Source: Warburgia ugandensis
Lineage: Eukaryota; Streptophyta; Magnoliopsida; Canellales; Canellaceae
Length of the DNA: 64,000 bases
Direction: 5' to 3'
NCBI GenBank assembly: GCA_035236585.1
Contig: CP141127.1
Coordinates: forward strand, 75,125,495-75,189,494
This document shows positions 24,236 to 34,118 of this stretch, in pieces. Numbering within the stretch: the first letter of the stretch is position 1; every line of letters starts with the position of its first letter. A model generated the notes under the pieces. The model did no database searches, was not told where the DNA came from, and was given only the letters and a program-made list of their open reading frames with translations. Both the position numbers and the translations under genes were made by a program.

Positions 24236-25156
24236 ACATTGCCTAGTGCTAACAAACTTCAGAAAATTGTGCCAATAAAGCTAACCGAGAATCTTGGCAT
24301 GTGGATGTCCCAACCTGCTATGCCGTTGATCCATACTCCTCCGGGCACCATTGAAACAAGAAGACTGAGATCTAGCTGTCGAACACGGCCGGATGAGCAA
24401 TCCATCTTCACTTTTCCCGGTATGCAAAACCCTCTGCGTCCGTCAATCCTTCATTCAAAAAACCTGATCGATTAAACTAAAAAATATAGTCGTTGTCTGA
24501 AATAAACTTTTTCGTCAATGGTAAATTTTTCTTGATTTCAGGAACACGTAAAAGTTTATTAAGATGAAAAACATGAGAATCTATAGGAAGTCCCATACCA
24601 TTGCCAATCATGCCGTGATCTATGCCATTGTAATCAGATTGCCGGCTGAGACTAGATCCATCGACTGCAATGTGGTTGGTAGCTCTAGTGTCTTGTTACC
24701 AAGCATTGTCAGTAATCCCCATTGCAGCAAAGGAGGTGGGACATCATTGGTTCCTAAGCAGCGATCCCATCAGAGTTGTTTGTGCCTTCTTCTTACAAAT
24801 CTAACACACGGGTAAGTTGTTTGTTTGTATACGAAGATGAAAGTGATCATCCACCATTGCCTTTGGGGTCGAAATCACGACCGTTGCATCCTTGGCTCCT
24901 AGAACCGTGGGTTCTATCTTTGTTGTCGTTAGAAAATCAAGAAGAAGAATGAGAATTATTATTGCCTTTAGGCATACCTTGACATATAAGAATGAGATTG
25001 ATTCAGATCTAGGATTCTTCTTTACTAGCCTTGGAAGATGAGAATGTCACTGGTTCTTTCAAATTTAGGCCTACCTTTGGAAGATAAGACCACTAGAGTA
25101 CGTTCATGATTGATTAACATCATCTAAAAGTTCTTGAGATGAAGGTAGTCCATCGG
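24236..25156 (-). pseudogene. Copia B gag C-terminus and protease
   Basis: Gag resumes right after element C with LPSSQELLDD (about 25145-25110). Protease is recognisable at 24703-24672, where the active site reads W-stop-QDTRATNH. The family has D-T/S-G, so glycine is replaced by arginine and a stop precedes it. Downstream is HLNKLLRVPEIKKNL (about 24570-24520). Confidence 0.7.
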
Positions 25157-25551
25157 TGTTGAGGATCGATCAGATCTGTTTTGGAATATAAAAGAGTCAT
25201 GTCACACAGGCACATGGAGAATTTATGTGGTTCAACCCAACAGATCTACATCTATCGGAGGAGGAGGAAACTTCTCTATGAGAACAAGATTACAGCAATG
25301 GTTACAAAGGAGGAAGAGGGGGTTTGAATTCCTCTCTTTATTGTACTCTCTCTAGACTCTCATTCTTCTAATTAGATCACTTTGTGTTTTTTCAGTGACT
25401 TGATTGACTTGCTAATCTCCCTTTTATAGGAGTTTAGGGATATGATTATCAAGATTTTCTAGAGAAATCTGGTCTCATATTTGGTGCCTAAAAATCTTGA
25501 TATTTTTGAGAAATGTGGTGTCGACTGTTTTACATGGGTATGGACCCATCA
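25157..25551 (-). repeat. 3' LTR of element C
   Basis: In minus orientation it starts TGATGGGTCCATACCCATG after the purine tract GGAAGGGAAAAAT (25564-25552). Its start resembles that of the LTR at 27105-27394 (gggtctgtacccatgtgaac). The other end is tgttgagg at 25157. Confidence 0.65.
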
Positions 25552-26480
25552 ATTTTTCCCTTCCATACCCATGGGAGGAGATTATATAGTATCTTTTTAG
25601 TTGGAGTGCATTTTATGTCTCTACATAGCACTAACTTCTCATATGTAACCATCTTCATTAACATGTTTGCAAGATTTTTTTTAGTATGGATCCTCTCAAG
25701 TTTTAACAATTGTTCATTTATCATATTGCATATCCAATGATACTGAATATTAATGTGATTCATGCATGCATGATACATTGAGTTCTTGCTTAAGTCTAGA
25801 ACACTCTCACTCTCACTGTCACCATGCACCATGTATTCCTTTTTGCATGACACCAAGTTCTTGAAGAAACCGCTTCATCCATAATATCTCCTTGCTAGCT
25901 TTCTACTATGATAATGTACTTTGCTTTTGTTGTTGACAAAGCGACATCTTCTATAATTTGGAATGTTAAAATACATCGCCCCATCAAAAGTGAAGAAAAA
26001 TCTTGGTATTGATTTTTCCCCATCAAGGACTCTTACCATGTCTGAATTTATATATCCTTTCAAGGTTAGTTTTGCTTTTGCGAAGCACAAGCACAGTTTG
26101 GATATACCCTTAAGGTATCATAGAATCTACTTCATTGCTTCTCAATGATCTCTTCCTAGTTCATGCTTAAAGTTTGCTGATCCACTCCTAAGTCCTTCAT
26201 GTCAAAGGACTTGGTTAACTCCTTTTTCAGCTTGCTAATCATAACAACATCCTAACCAACAACCAATATATCGTTCGCATAAAGAAAAAGTATAACAAAC
26301 TTTCCATCAAAGAATTTGTACCCATAGTCACACTGATTTGCTATAAAACTCTTGTACATATTCATGATAAGTCATGAATGAGTCAAACTTTTTATACCAT
26401 TACCTCAATGCTTGCTTGAGACCATGGAAACTCTTCCTCTTCGGGGAAGCCTACTAGATTGAATTGTACATCAATTGATC
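25552..26480 (-). pseudogene. Element C RT C-terminus and RNase H
   Basis: Reverse strand, right to left: YANDILVVG (about 26300-26260, the YVDD box with its first Asp changed to Asn), then KKELTKSFDMKDLG, KLTLKGYINSDMV (about 26075-26035), an RNase H segment with several changes, and the terminal SKNSMYHACMNHINIQYHWI and EKLVLCRDIKCTP, characteristic of Tork/Tnt1-type copia. Frame changes at about 25870 and 26100. Confidence 0.8.
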
Positions 26481-27102
26481 ATACAAGGCTCCTCCTTCCA
26501 CTAGTGATAAGGAGGGGTTTCTCAATTATTGAAGCCAATTAGCAAACTAGTGACCCATTGCTATAAAAATTCCCAGATTGAAAGAATCACTAGCTTAGGT
26601 TTCTCTCCAGTGATGGTCGTTGCAATCTGCCCATTGTCAATGACCCTAGATCAAGCCTTCAGTCTCTAGTGGTTTTTGGGAAATCTCATCGATTGTTACC
26701 AGAGACCCCAAATTGGAAGAATCATCACCTTCCAATCTCTCAAGTTCCATTGGAAGTTTTGGGGATTCAAGGCTGCACTCCAAGTTCAAGAATAAAATAG
26801 GCTACATTCCAGCTTTCTAATGGTAGTTAGGAGAACCACTCAAGCCTTGTTGGGTTCTTTGAGCCTTCTATGGACAGGTTGAGCCAAGCATCTAGGCTAC
26901 ATGCAGTTGATGTTTGAGTGTAAGAAACACTGCAAGCATTGCTAATGTAATAGTGCAGAAAATGGACCAGTGCGACAATGGGGGATGGGATAAGGTGTAT
27001 GTGTGTTGAAACACTCCTTATTGCTATTGCGATATTCTTTGTGGGAATTTAGATGCATCAACTAGTTTTTGATATCCAATCTCTAATCTTGCTCTGATAC
27101 CA
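26481..27102 (-). other. Leader and primer site of element C
   Basis: No coding similarity. Ends at the perfect reverse complement of tggtatcagagc (27091-27102), the initiator-methionine tRNA primer site. Confidence 0.65.
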
Positions 27103-27104
27103 CT

Positions 27105-27394
27105 TGCTGGCCATTAATCAGATTGGATTAATGAATCAGAAATCAAATCACATACACAGACATAGATTGAGCACCAAATATACATGGTTTGGCTATCATG
27201 CCTACATCCACGTGAGAGGAGATCAAAGTATTCACTATCTAAAGATTATAGACAAGGAGGACGCTATCCACATTGTATACAACTCTATCTTTACATTTTG
27301 CTCACTCTCTGTTGCATGTTTTAGTATCCTTTTAAGAGTTTAGATAGCCTAGATTTGTATGTGTTCACATGGGTACAGACCCCATGTAGGCTCA
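27105..27394 (-). repeat. 5' LTR of element C
   Basis: About 290 bp next to the primer site. Upper limit set by similarity of tgggtacagacccca to the start of the LTR at 25551. The outer edge is approximate to about 5 bp. Confidence 0.6.
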
Positions 27395-28094
27395 CCCAAT
27401 AATTAAATTGGGTTGTGACAATGGTTATGAAGCTTTTATTATCCAGATTGAGGCCGGACAAAGTATTTAATACCAAATTAGTTTGAGAGAGCAGTTGAAG
27501 TGATGTTGTAAGCTGATCTATAATACTATTCTTAGATGCTGAGTAATCAACCATTGACTAACCTCCTTTGTCGATGTTCAACATCTATTGCTTCATAAAC
27601 AATGCTCTTTCATTTGGCATTGAAGAGAAGAGTAGCTAAGTGCATTGCATAGTTCCTTGGCAATGTCAAGGCCATAAGCTTGTGAAAGAACATCCTTAAA
27701 CACAGATCCATTGATCCATCTCAGTACAAGTTGATTGGTTCCCTTTTATTTGACATAATCAGGATTGAGTGCTGACTACTCAGTCCATTAGTGTTAGTAG
27801 AAACTTTTGATGGAGGAAGGTTTGAACCATCAATGAACTAGAGCAATTTTTGTGAGAAAAAGGCAGGTACTATCTATGATCTTCACATTAGATAGTTTTG
27901 TTCAACTTGATTGACACAAAACTAGCAATGGAAGATACGAAAGAAGTATGATGGGTTAGGAAGCTAAGTGTGGTAGAGAGACACAAGTGCAGAATTGGTG
28001 TTGGAAGCCATGATAACTTGAACTCAAAAATGAAACTTGAGAATAAAAGAGGGTAGAAAAACTCAAGAGCACCAAGATGGTAGTTTTGATACCA
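27395..28094 (-). pseudogene. Copia B gag, N-terminal part, and primer site
   Basis: Starts at ATG 28011 (MAS...) shortly after the primer site seen as gttttgatacca (28083-28094). Copia gag signatures in changing frames are SFVSSIASFVSIKLNKT, a segment matching the usual LFxFIDG region, and the UBN2-type stretch DQLTTSLQLLSQTNLVLNTL with SFITIVTTQFN (27510-27396). The protein is cut there by element C and resumes at 25156. Several stops. Confidence 0.75.
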
Positions 28095-28246
28095 TGAAAG
28101 ATTTCAGATGATCATGGTTTGATGCTTAGACCAAGAAGTGTGTCACTATATATAGACTAGTACAATCTATGGATAAGTCATGCTAGACTATACATAAATA
28201 AGGATTACAATTGAATATGTCTTGAGATATTATCTTTATCCTAATA
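28095..28246 (-). repeat. 5' LTR of copia B
   Basis: 152 bp adjoining the primer site; matches 1431-1639 but lacks an internal ~57-bp segment. Followed by aaatt, the right target copy with one mismatch. Confidence 0.8.
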
Positions 28247-28251
28247 AAATT

Positions 28252-29606
28252 CAATAAAGGCAAGAGGAATGAAAGACAAGAGAGAGACATATAAGTGAAA
28301 AGTAAACTACAACAACAAAGGGGCAGGCATATGTTCCACAAAGGGAATTGTATCAAATTGCCTAGCTACATATGTTTGGGTACAATTGCATTCAGAAACA
28401 CATTTTGTTTCTAAAATTTTATTTTATTTGGGTATCTAAAACATTAAAAGCAATATCCAAATTCAGTTTAATATGGACAAATGAGTGATCAAATTTTTTG
28501 AATTATCTTATTTGGTTTGATAAATGTTGTAGGGCTAAACCAAGGGTCTATAAAGTTAATTTGAATTGGGCATGAATGCTCTTTTTCTCCTTAGGGATGT
28601 AATGATTGTCCATATGCTTTTTGCATTTTGTATATACAAGCCTTTTTTCCTTGGTAGAAAAATGAGGCAGGGATATTGCTACCTAGAAGATTAGGCACAT
28701 CCATTTGAGTTAATTCATCTAGTGTACAAAGGTAAAAGAAACAACTAATTAGCTAGTTTGAGAGTAGAAACTTGGCAATGTATACCAGCCTCCATTACAA
28801 GAAATAGATTACAAAAGTGACTTCAAAAGAATAGTATAGTGGTTTTGTTCAATTCTACATACTCAATCCAAAAGAAGTTAAACTTTATAGAATTGGAAGA
28901 AATGTAAATGATGCATGTGACCAACTTGCTTATATTCTTATTTTGGCTTGTTATTAGGCTTAGAATATATGTAGGCAATAATTGACATAGTTTTAAGCAT
29001 AGCCTACTTTTGTAATATTGAAAACTACTAATGTCTTTTGCCATAAATATAGCTTCCTACAAGAAACAAATTACTAGAATACAATTATAATTCTATGTTA
29101 CACAATTATCTTCTTTTTGAGAAGCTGGCTATAGGTCATGCAACATTTTTTCTAATATGCAGTTCTCTTTTGAATATTCATTGGACATAGCACTGGTGTC
29201 AGTTTTCTTAGATCAAAATTCTCTTACTTGTTGCTTATATTATCAACAATCCAACACTTATTCATGTATGCATATCTATGGACTTAAGTAAATCTCTCAA
29301 AGGAGGATAAGAGAAAAAAGCCAAGCAAATTCAGAGAGATCAAAAGTGCTCATGGGGCCCAAATTGTTGGTGATGCAAGTTGATCATTGATCTTCTAGAT
29401 CACACTTTAATAGATGATGGTTTAAAACCAAGCTTTGTTTTATGGATCAATTCCTTGAGATTTTGCTATCATTATTTTTTTAAATTTCTAATTCATTCCA
29501 TGCATTTCTTGATCTAGTACAACATAGGTTAGCATAGATCAAAAGAGATGATTTTTGGCACAAATGTTAACCTAAGATGCAATACGAGATGATCAGTTTG
29601 GGTTGT
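28252..29606. other. Unannotated AT-rich DNA
   Basis: About 1.35 kb right of element B. No coding or repeat similarity seen within this window. Probably the pre-insertion neighbourhood of B. Confidence 0.4.
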
Positions 29607-30261
29607 TGACTACATGGGGTCTTGATTTACTTTGGCTGCTATTTAAATCCTAGCATTTTAGTCATTCAAAGATGATTATAGTTATTTCCCATTAGTAGGG
29701 CATCAAATGGATGCAAACAATGATCGAAACAACACAAACATGAAAAAGTTCTTACAACAAATAGATAGCATTCAAGATAGCTTCACTTATATATCATTTA
29801 CTCTTAGTCTTAGACGATGGTAGATAACTCATAGATTACTATTGAGGTGTACAAATTTTGTTACTGCATGTGTTGTCTATCCTTTTCTCCACTTACAAGT
29901 TTTTGGAGCTTTTCACTTTGGATTTGAGGTTGCTATTAAGGAAAATTAGAAATTTCTCCTCTTTGGCCTTCTCCTAGGGATTGCTAGAAATGAAAAAAGG
30001 TCAGAACAATTAGGGGCCCTGACTCTAACTAACATGTAAGGATCAGGTTAGGGCCAAGTGGTGTTAGGATGGGGCTAAGATAAAAAGTTATGACCCTAAT
30101 TCCTATTAGAGTTAGGTAGGGCCAACAACTGTGGCCCTAATAGACTAGAACTATTTTATATGCAATTTTATATTGACATCACAACTATTCTCAAGGAAGA
30201 TAACCTACTAATGAATGTTACATGCCCCATTCAACTTTACAAATTTAGAGCACTACTTTAT
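29607..30261 (+). repeat. Dispersed repeat R, copy 1
   Basis: 655 bp closely matching 53972-54624. Long shared runs include tgactacatggggtcttgat, ggcatcaaatggatgcaaac and ggagcttttcactttggatt. Both copies start at the same tgactacatgg. No coding capacity. The right edge is set only because copy 2 is cut there by element E, so the repeat may extend further right here. Class unknown. Confidence 0.85.
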
Positions 30262-31280
30262 GTATACCAACTAAGGATGAAGCACCTATGGCACAGACCT
30301 TTTGCCCTCTCGCCTCTCTCTTTCACGAGGCAACTAAGTGATTCAACAACGTGCCACCCATATAACTTTTTATTTCTTATACACTTTTTCCTCGATTATC
30401 ACTTGCTTCAATAGATGACTCAATGCTAGTCAAGTCCCTTTCATTGAGACAATTGATTGGATATCGGCAAGAGAAGCAAGCCCTTAGATTTTCTAATATT
30501 GATAATCCAACACTTTTTGCATTTATGGATATTGGACATCATTCTTGTGTAAATGTTACCACTTTGATCTTCACCTATGGAAATAGTAACCTCTAGTAGT
30601 TTATATGAGGTGTTAATGATGAGTAACATAGTCATACAAAAATTGTTATTAATAAAAAAAAATAGTCATATGAAAAAAAAATAAAAAAATTAGGCATTAA
30701 GTATCATGGTCAAGTAAGGGACTCATGACACAAATTGAACCCAACAACATTTGCCAAAATTTTTGCTGACTGTCCCATTGCCACCCCTAGGGATAGGAAT
30801 AAGCGGGTTATGGTCGGTTTTTTTTCTCAACCTTGCCTCTAGCACTAATGCTTTTATCCTATATCTTAAAGGCCACCTACACATCCTACAGTAAAACAAG
30901 AGCACAATTTTAGCTATATGTACTATATACACCAAAATTTGATATCATTGGCATGATAAGAACTACATAGAATAGTGACGTATGATACTCATATCACATC
31001 CTAAGAATTCATATTGTTATATCATACAAAGAATAATCAATGGTGATTAGGAATGGCAATAGAGTGATTAGGAAAAGACTTTTGGCTGGCTCTAATGTTA
31101 ATCTTGAGTCCTAATAGAATTTAGGTCATAGAAATTTTGCCCTAATGCTATTCAGATTAGAAGTTTTCTAACATTAATACGAACCTATACAAGTGAACTT
31201 GGGTTGAGCCCCTAAAAACTAACCCAAAATACCATTCATACGTTATTTTTCATTAGTAGGCAATGACTACAAAATAGAAA
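30262..31280. other. Unannotated DNA with A-rich tracts
   Basis: Possible continuation of repeat R. Contains an A-rich tract at 30653-30700. No gene recognised. Confidence 0.4.
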
Positions 31281-31410
31281 AGGCCCATGTTTGGGTTTGT
31301 CAAATAACAAGGCCCATTTCATCCCAGTTGCATTCTTCAGGCCCATTCATCTCAGTTGCATTCTTCAAGCCCATTGACTAGCATTTTTGCTTCGTTCTAT
31401 AAAATCAAAC
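31281..31410 (+). promoter_or_regulatory. Promoter-like segment: GGCCCA repeats and TATA box
   Basis: GGCCCA occurs at about 31281, 31311 and 31340, with a GCCCA variant at about 31368. The two middle ones lie in 28-29-bp tandem repeats containing cagttgcattcttca. A TATA-like ctataaaat follows at about 31398. GGCCCA (site II-like, bound by TCP factors) plus TATA is a usual plant promoter arrangement. No convincing exon follows; the first ATG frame (about 31460) closes after about 44 codons. Confidence 0.35.
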
Positions 31411-32445
31411 TTCGAAAGATGCACTTGAGCATAAGGAGTCTTTGACTTCGATGACTAGGGTTCAAGGCTGTGCATCAGTGTATTCATCTGACTTTCAGAA
31501 AGAAAAAAAAAGCCTAGAAATATGTGCTTTTGCTTATAATTCTTCCCTCCAAAGATCCTTAGGTTTCATTTTCAAAATAAAATAGTAAGATGGTTGTTCT
31601 TTCTTGCTCCATAGGGATTTTCTTTTGCACGAGGATAACAAACCATGGCAAAAATTATCTATAGATAATTATGTATTTATACTGTTAGACGATAAAGGAA
31701 AAGGGAGTAAGACAAGTACCAATTTCGTATAGCCTCTATACAACTATACATGCTGCTTAGTTTAAGGCCCTTGATGTATTAGACCATTGAGGGGAAACTT
31801 GGTGCCCCAAATGAGTTGCCCATTTGTGGTCTTGTCCTTAGAATGAGGCTTGAAAAGAATGCTAGAGTATAGAATACTTGAGGAGGTTTGGCATGAATAA
31901 CACAAACTATGAAAAAATCAAAATCCCATTTATAATTGGTGAGATTTTATGTGTTGCTATTATCAACCTCAAACCATCATTTTTAAATAATATTATCTAT
32001 GTTTTAAGTTGAAAATTTTACATTAAACTCTTATAACTTTATATTACAATGCAGCCCCCTTCGCTAATTAAATAACTCTACAACCCCTTTCTCACAAATC
32101 TATAACAAGTATGCCCCTTCTTAGTTTTTAAATATATCTTTGAGTGACAAGCTATCAAAGAAATGTAGAATGCACTTTTGATATTGACACCTATCTCTCT
32201 ACCAAAAAAGATAATCTTATGTACTTGTTTTGTATTTACACCTCTCTCTCTCTCTCTCTACTTAAAAAATTATGTAGAACCACCTTCTAATCATTTGACC
32301 ATTCATCTTCTTTATAGGATATGACTCAAGTTAGTTCCACATTTTAGTTCCTTTTTACAAGTTGGAGTTATAAAAAACTATATAAAAATATAATGTTCAT
32401 AGTTCACGCGAATTTAAGAAGAAGATCTACTACTTAACAGGAAGG

Positions 32446-32837
32446 TAGAAACTCGAAATCTATCTCGTCGTGGCTCAAACCCTGCGAGTGCAGCTGTTCC
32501 ACAAGCACACCATCATGTTCAATTCAGTAACCCCTTATGGAAAGAACAAAAAACAATAACGATTACAATTAGGACATAAACTAGCTAATACTTCAGTTTC
32601 GGGCACAACTTTGATCTGCATGTCAATTTTGCCGAATAGATACTTATTTTTGGACTCAAATCCAGAGCCAGAGGTCTTATCGAGGGAGAGCAATAGCTGG
32701 TTTCCATTATCAAATATCTTGGCTCGCTCACCACCCCAACTGAGGTCAATATCGGTGATGATATTGGCCATAACTGTTACTAGAAACATTAGCAGGAAGG
32801 TAGAAATGGCGAAGGAAGACATTTTGGTCGGTACCAA
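32446..32837 (-). pseudogene. Xyloglucan endotransglucosylase/hydrolase (XTH) fragment, exons 1-2
   Basis: XTHs cut and religate xyloglucan in the cell wall. Exon 1 starts at ATG 32837 and encodes a hydrophobic signal peptide (about residues 8-24, AISTFLLMFLVTVMA), then the GH16 N-terminal segment DLSWGGERAKIFDNGN, SLDKTSGSGFESKNKYLFGK and IDMQIKVVP, ending near 32590. Exon 2 (about 32510-32446) has SQGLSHDEIDFEFL, the catalytic HDEIDFEFLG box with both glutamates. It breaks off right after that leucine, where a stop follows (PSC-stop). The segment normally joining the exons (about NSAGTVTAYYL) is not preserved, and no later exon (substrate-binding part, C-terminal extension) is present in the window. 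A truncated copy: N-terminus and active site, nothing more. Confidence 0.85.
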
Positions 32838-32905
32838 TTAAGATCTAGAAGCCAGACATGCTAAAACGTTTGTTATAACATGGGAATTTGGAGAGGGGTG
32901 AGAGG

Positions 32906-32914
32906 ATTTTATAG
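32906..32914 (-). promoter_or_regulatory. TATA box of the XTH fragment
   Basis: On the minus strand ctataaaat lies about 70 bp upstream of the XTH start codon, a normal distance for a TATA box with a short 5' leader. Suggests the fragment kept its native promoter side. Confidence 0.65.
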
Positions 32915-33357
32915 GGAGAGAAGGCGGCGTTTTGGAGAGAGGATTGAGAGTAGGTTTGCAGCTGGCGTTGGATGGGTTGGTGCCGTTTGCAGGATAAAGA
33001 GCGTCTTTTTGGCGGATAGGGGAAGCTTTGGACGATCCATTATGGGCTTTGACGAGGGGCCCTGCGAAAGAGACGCCGTGGCTCTTCAACTCTCTCTCTA
33101 AATCTCTCCTCTCCAGCTCATGAATTATGATCTTTCTCATAAGAGAAGTTTATAATTAGAACTTTACTTCCAAGCTTTGTTTCTGGAAATTCTTGTGGTG
33201 TGTTTTTGTTATTCTCGACAAGAGTTGTTTTTTTGCGTCTACTCTTGGAAATCAGTCCACGGGTTTGTGGCAGTTAAAAGACATGCAGGGCCCTCAAGTC
33301 TTCTGATTCAGACCGCTTATCCGTGGGCCATGTTTTAGTCAAAAAAGTCATGCTAAG

Positions 33358-33600
33358 AATTCCATCTACTAGATGATTGTAACCATTAGTTGTAATTTTG
33401 GAGCGAAGAATGGATGCTTCAGAAAGTTCAGATGAGAAGGCAGAAAAATCTTAACACGTTCACCATTTTTTATAATTTGGTGCCAAAAATATCATCTACA
33501 AATGATCGTGACCATTGGTATTCTTATGGGGATCGAATGGATGTTTCAGAAAGTTCAGATGACAAGGTCGAAAGTCCAACACATTGGAGAGATAACATAG
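33358..33600 (+). repeat. ~130-bp imperfect tandem duplication
   Basis: ccatctactagatgattgta... (from about 33362) and tcatctacaaatgatcgtga... (from about 33492) align through ttcagaaagttcagatga and aagg-cgaaa. The duplication is inside an open stretch 33414-33857 (147 codons) that matches no family I know. I do not call that stretch a gene. Confidence 0.6.
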
Positions 33601-33953
33601 GGTGGAAAAATTCGGGGTACTCAGTACTAAGATGTAGAAGATCTACAGTTTGGATGATCAACCACTTTGGGACCCATAAATATGTTGTTTGCGAGCGAGC
33701 CGTACAATTCTGTTTATACAAGGAGTTCATAACTTCATATATATGTGGTGTTCCTAAGTGTAAATCAATGTGCGGGAATTTAGTTTGCCATATAAGTGCA
33801 CGTAGTTCCAACATTTGGTTATACAAATTAACTATTCATCTTGAGCCCAGATCGTAGATAGGCCGTGCAAGAAATATTCTCCATTGAATGATTGCATATC
33901 ATTGACAAATGATTGTGTAAATGAAGATATTATATGGCGTGGATTCTTGTCAA

Positions 33954-34118
33954 GGGTAGCCATATTTTGAAGAAGGTGAGGATGGTGTTCATTATTTTTT
34001 TTCTTACTTATAAATTAATATACATATACATGTTCATTTTCAAGTAAGAAGAGAAAATAACAAAGTCATCTTTAACTTCTTCAAAATGATTTTATTTGTC
34101 AGCTGACACTTGACGCAA
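33954..34118 (+). repeat. Single copy of the palindromic unit
   Basis: Starts gggtagccatattttgaag and ends ctgacacttgacgcaa, like the array units at 37394-37756. Inside is the same paired layout: an early gaagaaggtgaggatg, then cttacttataaa...caagtaagaag, then aagtcatctttaacttcttc. More diverged than the array units. Confidence 0.7.

Larger units (their letters stand above)
25157..27394 (-). mobile_element. Tork-like copia element C nested in B gag
   Basis: Minus-strand element: LTR (27105-27394), primer site seen as gctctgatacca (27091-27102), ~600-bp leader, then directly the end of reverse transcriptase and RNase H (about 26480-25552), a purine-rich tract and the other LTR (25157-25551). 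gag, protease, integrase and most of RT are missing, so the element is internally deleted. The two LTRs are strongly diverged. No clear target duplication remains, but B's gag is continuous on either side. Confidence 0.75.
1431..28246 (-). mobile_element. Ty1/copia retrotransposon B, outermost element of the nest
   Basis: Minus-strand copia element split by later insertions. Read from right to left it has a 5' LTR (28095-28246), a primer site (28083-28094), gag (28011-27396), an interruption by element C, then the rest of gag and protease (25156-24500), integrase (24235-23499) and the first half of reverse transcriptase (22935-22430). Element A interrupts it there. The rest of reverse transcriptase (2065-1650), a purine tract and the 3' LTR (1639-1431) follow. 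Domain order PR-IN-RT is the copia order. No RNase H could be read before the 3' LTR. Candidate TSDs are aaagt (1426-1430) and aaatt (28247-28251), one mismatch. All coding parts are frameshifted, so the element is dead. It must be older than A and C, which lie in it. Confidence 0.85.

Noticed and set aside
32838-33140. 100-codon minus-strand frame directly upstream of XTH
   Set aside because: It covers the TATA box and promoter side of the XTH fragment, and its product matches nothing.
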